From assembly GCA_948552115.1 (NCBI GenBank), contig CAOWNX010000006.1, positions 1 to 16,144 on the forward strand: DNA of 16,144 nucleotides, given 5' to 3'. A model generated the notes under the pieces. The model was not told the DNA's origin, did not search any database, and worked only from the letters and a program-made list of their open reading frames with translations. Below are positions 1 through 6,589 of the stretch, in pieces; within the stretch, counting starts at the first letter, position 1, and each line of letters starts with the position of its first letter. The stretch comes from an uncultured Bacilli bacterium (GTDB lineage: Bacteria > Bacillota_I > Bacilli_A > RF39 > UBA660). Made by a program: the position numbers and the translations under genes.

Positions 1-251
1 AATGGGTCAAACCCTGATAATACGACTGCTTCTGGTGTATCATCTATGATTAGGTCAATTCCAGTTAATGTTTCTAATGCTTTTATGTTTCTTCCTTCTC
101 TTCCTATAATTCTTCCTTTCATTTCATCACTTGGAAGTGCTACAATGGATACAGTTGTTTCTTGAGAATGGTCTGCTGCACATTTTTGTACGGCATAACA
201 TAGCATTTCTTTCGCGTTTTTTGTGATGGTTTCTTTTGCTTTTGCTCTTTT
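1..251 (-). CDS. rny: Ribonuclease Y, KH-domain part in shifted frame (partial, continues beyond window)
   Basis: This open frame carries the best-conserved piece of RNase Y: CAADHSQETTVSIVALPSDE, then KGRIIGREGRNIKALETLTG (the KH RNA-binding GxxG region), then DLIIDDTPEAVVLSGFDP at the window edge. The HD-domain nuclease lies outside the window. The frame is opened by a TGA at 252-254 and has no start of its own: translated from 251 it begins K-R-A-K-A-K-E, a natural continuation of the coiled coil of the 140-970 frame. The two pieces are therefore one gene separated by a -1 shift. Either one base is missing from the T5 run at 248-252 (sequencing or assembly error, or a real mutation), or the ribosome slips on the lysine codon AAA there. 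I consider an error or mutation most likely. Confidence 0.85.
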
Positions 252-970
252 TCACGAATTAAAGCGGCTTTTTCAGCAGTTAATTCTTTATCCATTTCAG
301 ATAATAATTGTGCTTTTGCTTCTTCTTTTGTTAAATATTTATCTTTTTGCAAATTGCGAACCAATAAATCACGTAAAGGTTCATAATAAGCCATCATGGT
401 ATCAAACGTTTGTTGATAGAAAAGATTTGTTTTGGTTTCAATAGAAAGTTGCCATTCTGTTACATTTTGTTGATGACGTCTCTTTTCCCGTTCTGCATCT
501 TTCGCTTTTTCGATATAACTTTTTTCTTTTCGCTCCATCTTAGCAACCAAACTTCGATTTTCAGAAATTTCATCTCGAATCGATTCTTGCTTACTTTCAA
601 GATTCGCAATGGTTTCTTCGACCTCACCAAACTCATGAATATACTTCAAATGCTTTTCTTCATCATCACGACTTTCACTAATTTTCTTTAAAAGACGTTT
701 CCTTTTTCGCTCTGCAAATATCTTTTGAATTTCCAATCGATTAATTTCTGCATGAAGACGATCTTCAAAATTTTTCTGTTCCTGAATTTCTTTTCTTAGT
801 TTTTCTGCTTTTTTTTGAATTTTCTCTAATTCCTCTTCTGCTTGGTGATAAGCTTTGAAACAAATTTGATAGCTTTTCATATCGTCTTTGAGTACAATTT
901 CTAAATCTTTTTTTACCTCAACATCTTTGTGAATCAGTTCCTCAAGTTGATCTGTATCAATTCGTATCAT
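140..970 (-). CDS. rny: Ribonuclease Y, N-terminal coiled-coil part (reading frame broken by -1 shift)
   Basis: This is the 5' part of an RNase Y gene, the endoribonuclease that starts mRNA turnover in Firmicutes. The protein is highly charged and predicted to be coiled coil for roughly the first 240 residues (repeated E/K/R heptads). It ends in the stretch LTKEEAKAQLL, which matches the segment just before the KH domain in known RNase Y. The frame then reads 38 or so unrelated codons and stops at 140, while the KH domain continues in the -1 frame (see 1-251). I chose ATG at 970 because GAGGTG lies 6 bases upstream; the GTG at 979 sits inside that ribosome binding site. A TAG at 1004-1006 closes the frame upstream, so the usual N-terminal membrane helix of RNase Y cannot be recovered. 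Identity as RNase Y rests mainly on the downstream KH part; the N-terminus alone is only coiled coil. Divergent from rlmN, with its own promoter at 990-998. Confidence 0.8.
   Translation of the reverse strand: MIRIDTDQLEELIHKDVEVKKDLEIVLKDDMKSYQICFKAYHQAEEELEKIQKKAEKLRKEIQEQKNFEDRLHAEINRLEIQKIFAERKRKRLLKKISESRDDEEKHLKYIHEFGEVEETIANLESKQESIRDEISENRSLVAKMERKEKSYIEKAKDAEREKRRHQQNVTEWQLSIETKTNLFYQQTFDTMMAYYEPLRDLLVRNLQKDKYLTKEEAKAQLLSEMDKELTAEKAALIREKEQKQKKPSQKTRKKCYVMPYKNVQQTILKKQLYPL
248..252 (-). other. Apparent frameshift site in rny (A5 run on the coding strand)
   Basis: On the coding strand the sequence reads CGT GAA AAA GAG in the upstream frame. Adding one A to the five-A run gives CGT GAA AAA AGA GCA AAA GCA AAA GAA, which runs straight into the KH frame without a stop. 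The same product would come from a -1 slip of tRNA-Lys from AAA to the overlapping AAA. No perfect X-XXY-YYZ slippery heptamer in the right phase is present, which argues against efficient programmed shifting. Confidence 0.75.
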
Positions 971-989
971 CGTGCTCACCTCAAATCGT

Positions 990-998
990 ATTATAACA
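990..998 (-). promoter_or_regulatory. Extended -10 promoter for rny
   Basis: On the minus strand TGT-TATAAT forms a perfect -10 hexamer with the TGn extension. No good -35 is visible 17 bases upstream, which an extended -10 tolerates. Transcription would start near 983, leaving a leader of about 13 bases that contains the GAGGTG ribosome binding site and the ATG at 970. Confidence 0.65.
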
Positions 999-1024
999 CA
1001 ACTCTAGTAAAGATAACGTTTTAT

Positions 1025-1033
1025 TGGTATAAT
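1025..1033 (+). promoter_or_regulatory. Extended -10 promoter for the rlmN-prpC-prkC-rsgA-rpe operon
   Basis: TGG-TATAAT is a perfect extended -10. The -35 region (around 1005-1010) is poor. The expected start of transcription near 1040 is only about 3 bases before the first ATG of rlmN (1043), so the message would be almost leaderless. It lies back to back with the rny promoter, about 30 bases apart. Confidence 0.65.
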
Positions 1034-1042
1034 GTACTTGGG

Positions 1043-2071
1043 ATGAAAATGAAAAATATTTATAGCATGCCTCGATTAGAATTAGAAGACTTTTTCTTAT
1101 CGATTGGTGAAAAAAAATTTAAAGCTATCCAAGTATACGAATGGCTCTATCAACATCGAGAACCAAATGTAGAAAATTGGTCCAACATCAAAAAAGAAAT
1201 TCGTGAAAAAATAAAACAGAATTTTGATTTTTGTATGCCGAAAATTATCAAACGAGAAACGGATGAATTAACCGAAAAATACTTAATTGAATTGAACGAT
1301 AAAGAACACGTAGAAGCAGTATTAATGCGCCATGATTATGGAAATTCTGTCTGTGTATCCAGTCAAGTTGGATGCAACATGGGTTGTGCGTTTTGTGAGT
1401 CAGGAAGACTGAAAAAAATAAGAAACTTAGAAACCTATGAAATGGTTTGCCAAATTCTCTTAATTGAAGAATTATTCTCAGAACGAATATCGAGTGTTGT
1501 AATTATGGGAATTGGAGAGCCGTTAGATAATTACGATAATGTGATTAATTTTATCAAAATCATCAATGATGCCAAAGGCATTTCCTTAGGTGCAAGACAT
1601 ATCACGCTTTCCACTTGTGGATTAATTCCCAAAATTCAAGAATTAATGAATTTACCTTTACAAATTAATTTGGCGATTAGTTTACATGCATCCAATAATG
1701 ATTTACGAACAAAATTAATGGGTGTAAACAAAATGTATAATATTCATGCCTTAATTGATACAATTCGCACCTATATTGACAAAACCAATAGACGAGTAAC
1801 AATAGAATATGTTATGCTTAAAAAGATAAATGATGAAGAAAAAAATGCAATCGAACTTGCCAATTTATTAAAAGGAATGAATGTTTACGTCAATTTAATT
1901 CCTTACAACGAAACCAATCATTTAGAATTTAAAAAAAGTGACAAATCCCAAATTATGAAGTTTTACGATACATTAAAAAAGAATAAGATTAATGTAACGA
2001 TACGGAAAGAATTTGGTAGCAAAATCTCTGCTGCCTGTGGGCAACTTAGAAGCAAAGAGGTGGAAAAATGA
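1043..2071 (+). CDS. rlmN: Dual-specificity rRNA/tRNA adenine-C2 methyltransferase RlmN
   Basis: Radical-SAM enzyme that methylates C2 of A2503 in 23S rRNA and A37 in some tRNAs, affecting translation accuracy. The 342-residue length fits the family. The [4Fe-4S] cysteines are C111, C115 and C118 in GCNMGCAFC; C104 (VCVSSQVGC) and C332 (ACGQLRS) match the two catalytic cysteines of E. coli RlmN, C332 being the methyl carrier. Other family motifs are GIGEPLDNYD (156-165), GARHITLSTCG, LAISLHA and VNLIPYN. GIGEPLDNYD and the C-terminal AACGQLRS match Bacillus RlmN better than Cfr, so I see no reason to call it a resistance methyltransferase. Start: ATG 1043 or 1049; longer starts (to 929) run through the promoter and into the divergent rny 5' end. 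No clear Shine-Dalgarno sequence precedes either ATG. First gene of a five-gene operon; its TGA overlaps the ATG of prpC by 4 bases. Confidence 0.95.
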   Translation: MKMKNIYSMPRLELEDFFLSIGEKKFKAIQVYEWLYQHREPNVENWSNIKKEIREKIKQNFDFCMPKIIKRETDELTEKYLIELNDKEHVEAVLMRHDYGNSVCVSSQVGCNMGCAFCESGRLKKIRNLETYEMVCQILLIEELFSERISSVVIMGIGEPLDNYDNVINFIKIINDAKGISLGARHITLSTCGLIPKIQELMNLPLQINLAISLHASNNDLRTKLMGVNKMYNIHALIDTIRTYIDKTNRRVTIEYVMLKKINDEEKNAIELANLLKGMNVYVNLIPYNETNHLEFKKSDKSQIMKFYDTLKKNKINVTIRKEFGSKISAACGQLRSKEVEK

Positions 2072-2823
2072 AATCATTTTATTTAACAGATGCAGGACGT
2101 GTTAGAAGTCATAACGAAGACTCAGTAACCATATTAAAAAACAAAAATAATGAATACTTAATTATGGTTGCAGATGGTATGGGGGGACATCGAGCAGGAG
2201 AAGTTGCTTCATCCATGGCCGTAACTCATTTTGGCAAACGTTTTACAAGCATTAGTAGCATCGGTTCCAAATTAGATGCAGTCAACTGGTTAAACGATAA
2301 TATCAATGAAATCAATCAAAGCATTTTAGATTATGCCGAAGAAAATCCAGACTCCAAAGGGCTTGGTACAACTTTAGTTCTAGCACTATTAACCCAAGAA
2401 TTTTTAATCTTTGGAAACATTGGAGACTCTTCTGGATTTGTAGTCAAAAATAAACATCTTCATAAAATAACCCATGACCATACCTTAGTAAGCTTACTCG
2501 TTCAAGCAGGAGACTTAACCGAAGAAGAAGCAAAATTTCATCCGAAGAAAAACGTTTTAATGCGTGCATTAGGAGCTTCTGATAAAGTAGAATTAGATAT
2601 TTTTGATGTTGTAGAATTTAAAAAAGAAATCGAAGGAATTTTTTTATGTAGTGATGGTCTAACCAACATGTTAACCAATGAACAAATCGAAAAAGTGTTA
2701 TCCGATGAAGAATTAGAAATCGAAGAAAAAGTAATTAAATTAATTCGCAAAAGTAATGCGAGAGGGGGACAAGATAACATATCAATCGCTTATTTAATGT
2801 TAGAGAGTGGTGAAAACTTATGA
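2068..2823 (+). CDS. prpC: PP2C-family protein phosphatase, PrpC/Stp type
   Basis: Metal-dependent Ser/Thr phosphatase that reverses phosphorylation by the PASTA kinase encoded next to it. The 251 residues cover a complete PP2C domain with no membrane segment, so it is cytoplasmic. Metal-binding residues are visible: D18 (HNEDS), D36 (VADGMGGH), D196 (CSDGLTN) and D236 (GGQDN). The usual GDSR motif reads GDSS (120-122), so the common Arg is a Ser. Overlaps rlmN by 4 bases (ATGA) with a GAGGTGG ribosome binding site inside the end of rlmN, and its TGA overlaps the prkC start. Phosphatase directly followed by kinase is the standard Firmicutes arrangement. Confidence 0.95.
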   Translation: MKSFYLTDAGRVRSHNEDSVTILKNKNNEYLIMVADGMGGHRAGEVASSMAVTHFGKRFTSISSIGSKLDAVNWLNDNINEINQSILDYAEENPDSKGLGTTLVLALLTQEFLIFGNIGDSSGFVVKNKHLHKITHDHTLVSLLVQAGDLTEEEAKFHPKKNVLMRALGASDKVELDIFDVVEFKKEIEGIFLCSDGLTNMLTNEQIEKVLSDEELEIEEKVIKLIRKSNARGGQDNISIAYLMLESGENL

Positions 2824-4598
2824 TAATGAAGGGGCAAAAGATTAGTGATCGTTATCAAATAATCAAATCAATTGGAGAAGGTGGAATGGCAAACGTTTAT
2901 CTTGCTTATGACACCATATTAGATCGAAACGTTGCAGTCAAAGTGCTTCGAGGTGACCTTTCAAGCGATGAAAAATTTGTAAGACGTTTCCAAAGAGAAG
3001 CACTATCTGCAAGTAGTTTAAGTCATCCAAATATCGTCGAAGTTTATGATGTTGGAGAAGACAATGGACAATATTATATTGTTATGGAATACATTGAAGG
3101 AAAACACTTAAAAGAATTGTTAAAAAAACGAGGAAAATTAACCCTTTCAGAAGTCATCGATATCATGCTTCAAATAACAGATGGTATGAGTATGGCTCAT
3201 GATTCTTATATTATTCATCGAGATATCAAACCACAAAATATTATGATACAAGAAAATGGTGTCGTAAAAATTACTGACTTTGGAATTGCGATGGCAATGA
3301 ATGCGACTCAACTAACACAAACCAATTCTGTAATGGGAAGTGTTCACTATCTACCACCAGAACAAGCAAATGGAAAAGGTTCTACTCTTCAAAGTGATAT
3401 TTATTCCATGGGTATTTTAATGTATGAACTCTTAACTGGAAAGCTTCCATATAAAGGAGACAATGCGGTAGAAATTGCTTTAAAACATTTAAAAGAAACT
3501 CTGCCAAGTATTAAAGAAGAACTTCCTGATTTACCACAAAGTGTAGAGAACATTATTATACGTGCAGCAGCCAAAAATCCGAAAAATCGATACAGTGATG
3601 CGAGAGAAATTCATGAAGATTTATTAACCTGTCTCGATGATTCTAGAAAAGACGAGCCAAAGGTAAAATTAGAATATCCAGAAATCTTACCAGAAGATGG
3701 AAAATCACCAAAGAAAGTTTCATCAGTAAAAAAAGAAGAAAAAGTGAAAGAAAAAGAATCAAAGGAAGAAATCCCTATTGCCAAACAAATTACAGGAAAC
3801 GATTTGAAAAAACAAAACAAATTACTCATTATTCTTGCCTCTATCTTTACTGGACTTGTAGTCATTATTACTTCTGTCGTCTTGTTAATACCAGCTCTAA
3901 CAACCCAAAAAGAATTAACTATACCAGATGTAGCAGGACTATCTGAATTAGAAGCTGTTCAAAAATTGCAAGAGGAAGGATTTATCGTTTCAGATAAAAT
4001 CGAGACAACTATTTCTTCAGAAATACCAGAAGGAAAAGTAGTACGAACCAATCCCATTGAAGGAAGCAAACGAACCAAAGGAACTACCGTAACTTTATAT
4101 ATTAGTGAAGGAGATTCTAAAATAGAAGTAGAAAATTATATTGGACAAGATTATACCTATGTTCAAGGACTATTAGAAGGAAAACTTCAAGTATTAATTG
4201 AAAAGAAAGAAACCGAAGACCAAAATGCCGAACAAAATAAAGTAATTGGTCAGTCCGTAGAACCAGGAACAAAATTATCCGAAGGAGAATACATCACACT
4301 TTATATTCCAAATATCGATAAATATCCAGATTTTACAACAGGTGATTATACAGCAGATGATGTCAAAGAATACTTAAAAGAATATGAAATTACTGTAAAT
4401 GTAGTAGAACAAGTAGATACCACTCATACGAAAGGTACTGTTATTAAACAATCAAGAAAAGCAGGAGATCCAATTATTCGTGGAGTAACCATTACCATTA
4501 CCGTTGCCAAAGAAGCAGACAAAGAACCAGAAGATCCAACCAAACCAAAAGACCCAGATGCAACCGATGAGCCTTGTACCACACCAGGATTATGCTAA
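2820..4598 (+). CDS. prkC: Membrane Ser/Thr protein kinase with PASTA repeats, PrkC/Stk1 type
   Basis: Transmembrane kinase of the family that binds muropeptides outside the cell and phosphorylates cytoplasmic targets in cell-wall homeostasis, growth control and translation. Kinase domain about 8-270: glycine loop GEGGMANVY (19-27), K41 in AVKVLR, HRD 133-135, DFG 153-155, activation-loop threonines T163, T166, T168, and PPE 179-181. A lysine/glutamate-rich linker (about 275-330) leads to one membrane helix (334-360). Outside are three PASTA-like repeats (about 366-432, 434-499, 501-563), the third the most divergent. The last 29 residues are a Pro/Asp/Lys-rich tail ending CTTPGLC, with cysteines C586 and C592. 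ATG 2820 is preferred over 2826 because GGTGA sits 6 bases before it. Its stop overlaps rsgA by one base (TAATG). Confidence 0.96.
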   Translation: MIMKGQKISDRYQIIKSIGEGGMANVYLAYDTILDRNVAVKVLRGDLSSDEKFVRRFQREALSASSLSHPNIVEVYDVGEDNGQYYIVMEYIEGKHLKELLKKRGKLTLSEVIDIMLQITDGMSMAHDSYIIHRDIKPQNIMIQENGVVKITDFGIAMAMNATQLTQTNSVMGSVHYLPPEQANGKGSTLQSDIYSMGILMYELLTGKLPYKGDNAVEIALKHLKETLPSIKEELPDLPQSVENIIIRAAAKNPKNRYSDAREIHEDLLTCLDDSRKDEPKVKLEYPEILPEDGKSPKKVSSVKKEEKVKEKESKEEIPIAKQITGNDLKKQNKLLIILASIFTGLVVIITSVVLLIPALTTQKELTIPDVAGLSELEAVQKLQEEGFIVSDKIETTISSEIPEGKVVRTNPIEGSKRTKGTTVTLYISEGDSKIEVENYIGQDYTYVQGLLEGKLQVLIEKKETEDQNAEQNKVIGQSVEPGTKLSEGEYITLYIPNIDKYPDFTTGDYTADDVKEYLKEYEITVNVVEQVDTTHTKGTVIKQSRKAGDPIIRGVTITITVAKEADKEPEDPTKPKDPDATDEPCTTPGLC

Positions 4599-5440
4599 TG
4601 AATAAAGGAAAAATTATTCGAATCGTTAGTAATTTGTATACGGTAAATGTAGATGGGATAAATATGGATTGCCAAGCAAGAGGAAAATTCAGAAATCAAA
4701 GGATTACTCCTTTAGTTGGGGATTATTGTGAAGTAGATATTGAAAATAAATACATCATGAATATATTACCAAGAAAAAATTACTTACTTCGTCCAAGCAT
4801 TGCCAATGTAGACATTGCTCTCATAGTCACATCGTTAAAAAAACCAGATTTTAGTCCGATATTATTAGATAAATTAATAACCATTGTTACACTAAATCAA
4901 ATAGAACCGATGCTTTTATTTACCAAAATGGATTTACTTGCCAAGGAAGAAATAGAACAATGGAAAAAAGTAAAAAAATATTATCAAAAAATAGGATATC
5001 GTGTATTTACGAATCTTGAAATTAATGACTTAAAAAAAGAACTAAAAGAGAAAATTGTCGTGGTTACAGGACAAACGGGAGCTGGAAAAAGTACGCTCTT
5101 AAATAAATTGAATGAAAAATTAGAATTAAAAACTTCTCCCATTAGTGAAGCTTTAAATCGTGGAGTTCATACAACGAGACATACTGAACTATTTGAAGTC
5201 GATGACTTTCTGATTGCAGATACCCCTGGCTTTTCAGCCTTAGACTTATCTGGGTTTCAAAAAGAAGAAATTCGTGATAGTTTTAAAGAATTTTTTAAGT
5301 ATACTTGCAAGTTTCGTGATTGCATGCATGAAAAAGAACAAGATTGTAAAGTAAAAGAAGCAGTAAGAAATGAAGAAATTTTACAAAGTAGATATAAATC
5401 TTATTTAGCTTGCGTAAGTGAGGTACCAAAATGGAAGTAG
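4598..5440 (+). CDS. rsgA: Ribosome small-subunit-dependent GTPase RsgA (YloQ/CpgA)
   Basis: Circularly permuted GTPase that checks late 30S subunit assembly; the Bacillus homologue is a substrate of PrkC, which fits the operon. The 280 residues hold an N-terminal OB fold (about 1-70), then the GTPase motifs in permuted order: G4 as TKMD (109-112), G1 GQTGAGKST (158-166), switch threonines near T192/T193, and G3 DTPG (208-211). A C-terminal zinc knuckle follows, with C237, C242, H244 and C250. Start: ATG 4598, with AGGA 8 bases upstream; ATG 4592 is too close to it, and the earlier TTG at 4574 lies inside the prkC tail. Overlaps rpe by 10 bases. Confidence 0.95.
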   Translation: MNKGKIIRIVSNLYTVNVDGINMDCQARGKFRNQRITPLVGDYCEVDIENKYIMNILPRKNYLLRPSIANVDIALIVTSLKKPDFSPILLDKLITIVTLNQIEPMLLFTKMDLLAKEEIEQWKKVKKYYQKIGYRVFTNLEINDLKKELKEKIVVVTGQTGAGKSTLLNKLNEKLELKTSPISEALNRGVHTTRHTELFEVDDFLIADTPGFSALDLSGFQKEEIRDSFKEFFKYTCKFRDCMHEKEQDCKVKEAVRNEEILQSRYKSYLACVSEVPKWK

Positions 5441-6069
5441 CAGTTTCCTATTTAAAAACTTCGATAAGTAAAGAAGAGACAATAAAGAAAATTGAAGACA
5501 CTTCTGCAGAATACATTCATGTAGATTTAGCAGATGGTTTATTTGTTCCAAATAAAAACTTTCATTGGAACGATATCCATGCATTATTACAAAACTGTCA
5601 AAAAAAATTAGACATTCATTTAATGACTCTAGATTTAGAAAGACATATTAATGAATCTTTAAAATTAAATCCAGAAAAAATAGCATTTCATATAGAAGCA
5701 ACGAAAGAGATTGATTCTCTCATTCAAAAAATAAAAAAAGAGAATGTGAAAGTAGGCCTTGCAATTAACAATCAAACCAATATTGAAGTATTACTTCCTT
5801 ATTTAAACAAAATCGATTACGTTTTAGTGATGAGTATTATTTCTGGATATGGCGGTCAAAAATTTATCATGTCAACCATCGAAAAATTAAAACAATTAAA
5901 AAAAATACAAAAAAACTTTTCGTTTCAAATTGAAATCGATGGTGGAATCAATAGTGAAACAATAAAGTATGTCAAAGACAATGTAGATGTAGTAGTAAGT
6001 GGATCATTCATTTGTCTATCAGAAGATTACGAAAAACAAATTCAAATATTAAAAGAAAAATCAAAATAA
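5431..6069 (+). CDS. rpe: Ribulose-phosphate 3-epimerase (divergent)
   Basis: TIM-barrel enzyme that interconverts ribulose 5-phosphate and xylulose 5-phosphate in the pentose phosphate pathway. The 212 residues are near the usual size. Metal and catalytic residues are kept: H30 and D32 (HVDLADG), H63 (DIHLM) and D170 (IEIDGG). The phosphate-binding GYGGQKF is at 139-145. Two normally invariant positions differ: MDG is ADG (A34), and PGFGGQ is SGYGGQ. A related allulose-6-phosphate epimerase is possible, but gene order (rsgA-rpe, as in Bacillus) favours Rpe. ATG 5431 has GAGG 7 bases upstream, inside rsgA. Last gene of the operon, followed directly by a terminator. The thiN gene that follows rpe in Bacillus is absent. 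Confidence 0.9.
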   Translation: MEVAVSYLKTSISKEETIKKIEDTSAEYIHVDLADGLFVPNKNFHWNDIHALLQNCQKKLDIHLMTLDLERHINESLKLNPEKIAFHIEATKEIDSLIQKIKKENVKVGLAINNQTNIEVLLPYLNKIDYVLVMSIISGYGGQKFIMSTIEKLKQLKKIQKNFSFQIEIDGGINSETIKYVKDNVDVVVSGSFICLSEDYEKQIQILKEKSK

Positions 6070-6091
6070 AAAACTCCAACGATGGAGTTTT
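6070..6091. terminator. Bidirectional intrinsic terminator between rpe and rpmB
   Basis: AAAACTCCA (6070-6078) pairs perfectly with TGGAGTTTT (6083-6091) around the loop ACGA, a 9-bp stem. On the minus strand it is followed by a long T-rich tract, on the plus strand by TTTTAATTT. It sits just after the rpe stop and overlaps the TAA of rpmB, so it serves both convergent genes. Confidence 0.85.
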
Positions 6092-6248
6092 AATTTGCTT
6101 TCTTTGCTTCTCTTGCACTGATAATAACTTTTTCACCACAAATAGTCTTTTTTTGTAGATTAGGTTTTTGGCGACTTTTTGTAGCATTACAAGCCTTACT
6201 TCTTAAATTTACTGATAAAGGTTTTTTGGTTGATACTTTTTTAGCCAT
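6090..6248 (-). CDS. rpmB: 50S ribosomal protein L28 (short form)
   Basis: Small basic protein of the large ribosomal subunit. The 52 residues carry the L28 signature: an N-terminal MAKK, then LRSKACNATKSRQKPNLQKK (matching the RSHAxNASK...NLQK region) and VIISAREAKKAN (the VSARALK region). It is shorter than Bacillus L28 (62 residues). The N-terminal CVITG segment with its cysteine is missing, as are a few residues in the middle and at the end. ATG 6248 follows a strong GGAGGTG ribosome binding site (about 6256-6262). Own promoter at 6280-6308, terminator overlapping its stop codon. Convergent to the rlmN operon, as in Bacillus. Confidence 0.9.
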   Translation of the reverse strand: MAKKVSTKKPLSVNLRSKACNATKSRQKPNLQKKTICGEKVIISAREAKKAN

Positions 6249-6279
6249 TTCGTTCACCTCCGGTTTTCTTTCATTAACG

Positions 6280-6308
6280 ATTTTACCATTATTTCTAGGG
6301 CAAGTCAA
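6280..6308 (-). promoter_or_regulatory. Promoter of rpmB
   Basis: Minus strand: -35 TTGACT (6303-6308), 17-base spacer, -10 TAAAAT (6280-6285) preceded by TGG (extended -10). This is the most complete promoter in the window. Transcription would start near 6273, about 25 bases before the ATG. Confidence 0.8.
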
Positions 6309-6589
6309 ACAAATCGATCGAATCCTCGAATTTTTTTAAACTCTTTAAAAGAAGCATCCTATACTTCGTTTGGAATACCATTCGTAGTACCCAGATGGAG
6401 AGAATTTACATATTCCTGAATTTGATTTCGTACTTCATTGTCTTCATATTTAAAACATAATATCCTAAAAAATATAATTATGGAGAAAAGACATATTCTC
6501 TTTTATGTATCAAGTACCAACTGAAAATTGAGATAAGTAGAATAAATATCAGTCGTTACTAAACTGTTTCATAACATCAGCTAAAATCA
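6309..6589. other. Intergenic stretch without a recognisable gene
   Basis: Between the rpmB promoter and the helD stop I see no gene with a start and ribosome binding site. On the minus strand a 47-codon stop-to-stop stretch (6362-6502) reads protein-like in its second half (KYEDNEVRNQIQEYVNSL) but has no ATG, GTG or TTG start. A second short piece after helD (about 6548-6589, ending MKQFSND) also lacks context. They could be remnants of a decayed gene or chance. No convincing helD terminator was found here. Confidence 0.5.

Noticed and set aside
223..691. Plus-strand open frames with hydrophobic leucine-rich peptides
   Set aside because: They are the antisense of the Glu/Lys-rich rny coiled coil, which reads as Phe/Leu on the other strand; no ribosome binding sites.
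971..979. GTG start for rny at 979
   Set aside because: The GTG is part of the GAGGTG ribosome binding site that serves ATG 970.
929..1042. Longer N-terminus for RlmN starting at 929
   Set aside because: The extra 38 codons overlap the divergent rny start and contain the rlmN promoter; RlmN homology begins near 1043.
1043..2071. Cfr-type antibiotic resistance methyltransferase
   Set aside because: GIGEPLDNYD, STCG and the AACGQLRS end match RlmN of Bacillus, and the operon position is that of rlmN.
2068..2823. Mycoplasma-type code in which TGA encodes Trp
   Set aside because: rlmN and prpC both end in TGA at natural protein ends, and tryptophans are written TGG.
4574..4597. TTG start for RsgA inside the prkC tail
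   Set aside because: ATG 4598 has a correctly spaced AGGA and gives the one-base TAATG overlap; family homology starts there.
6395..6463. A short hydrophobic peptide (22 residues, MERIYIFLNLISYF...) on the plus strand
   Set aside because: No ribosome binding site or promoter, and it lies antisense to another protein-like frame in AT-rich DNA.
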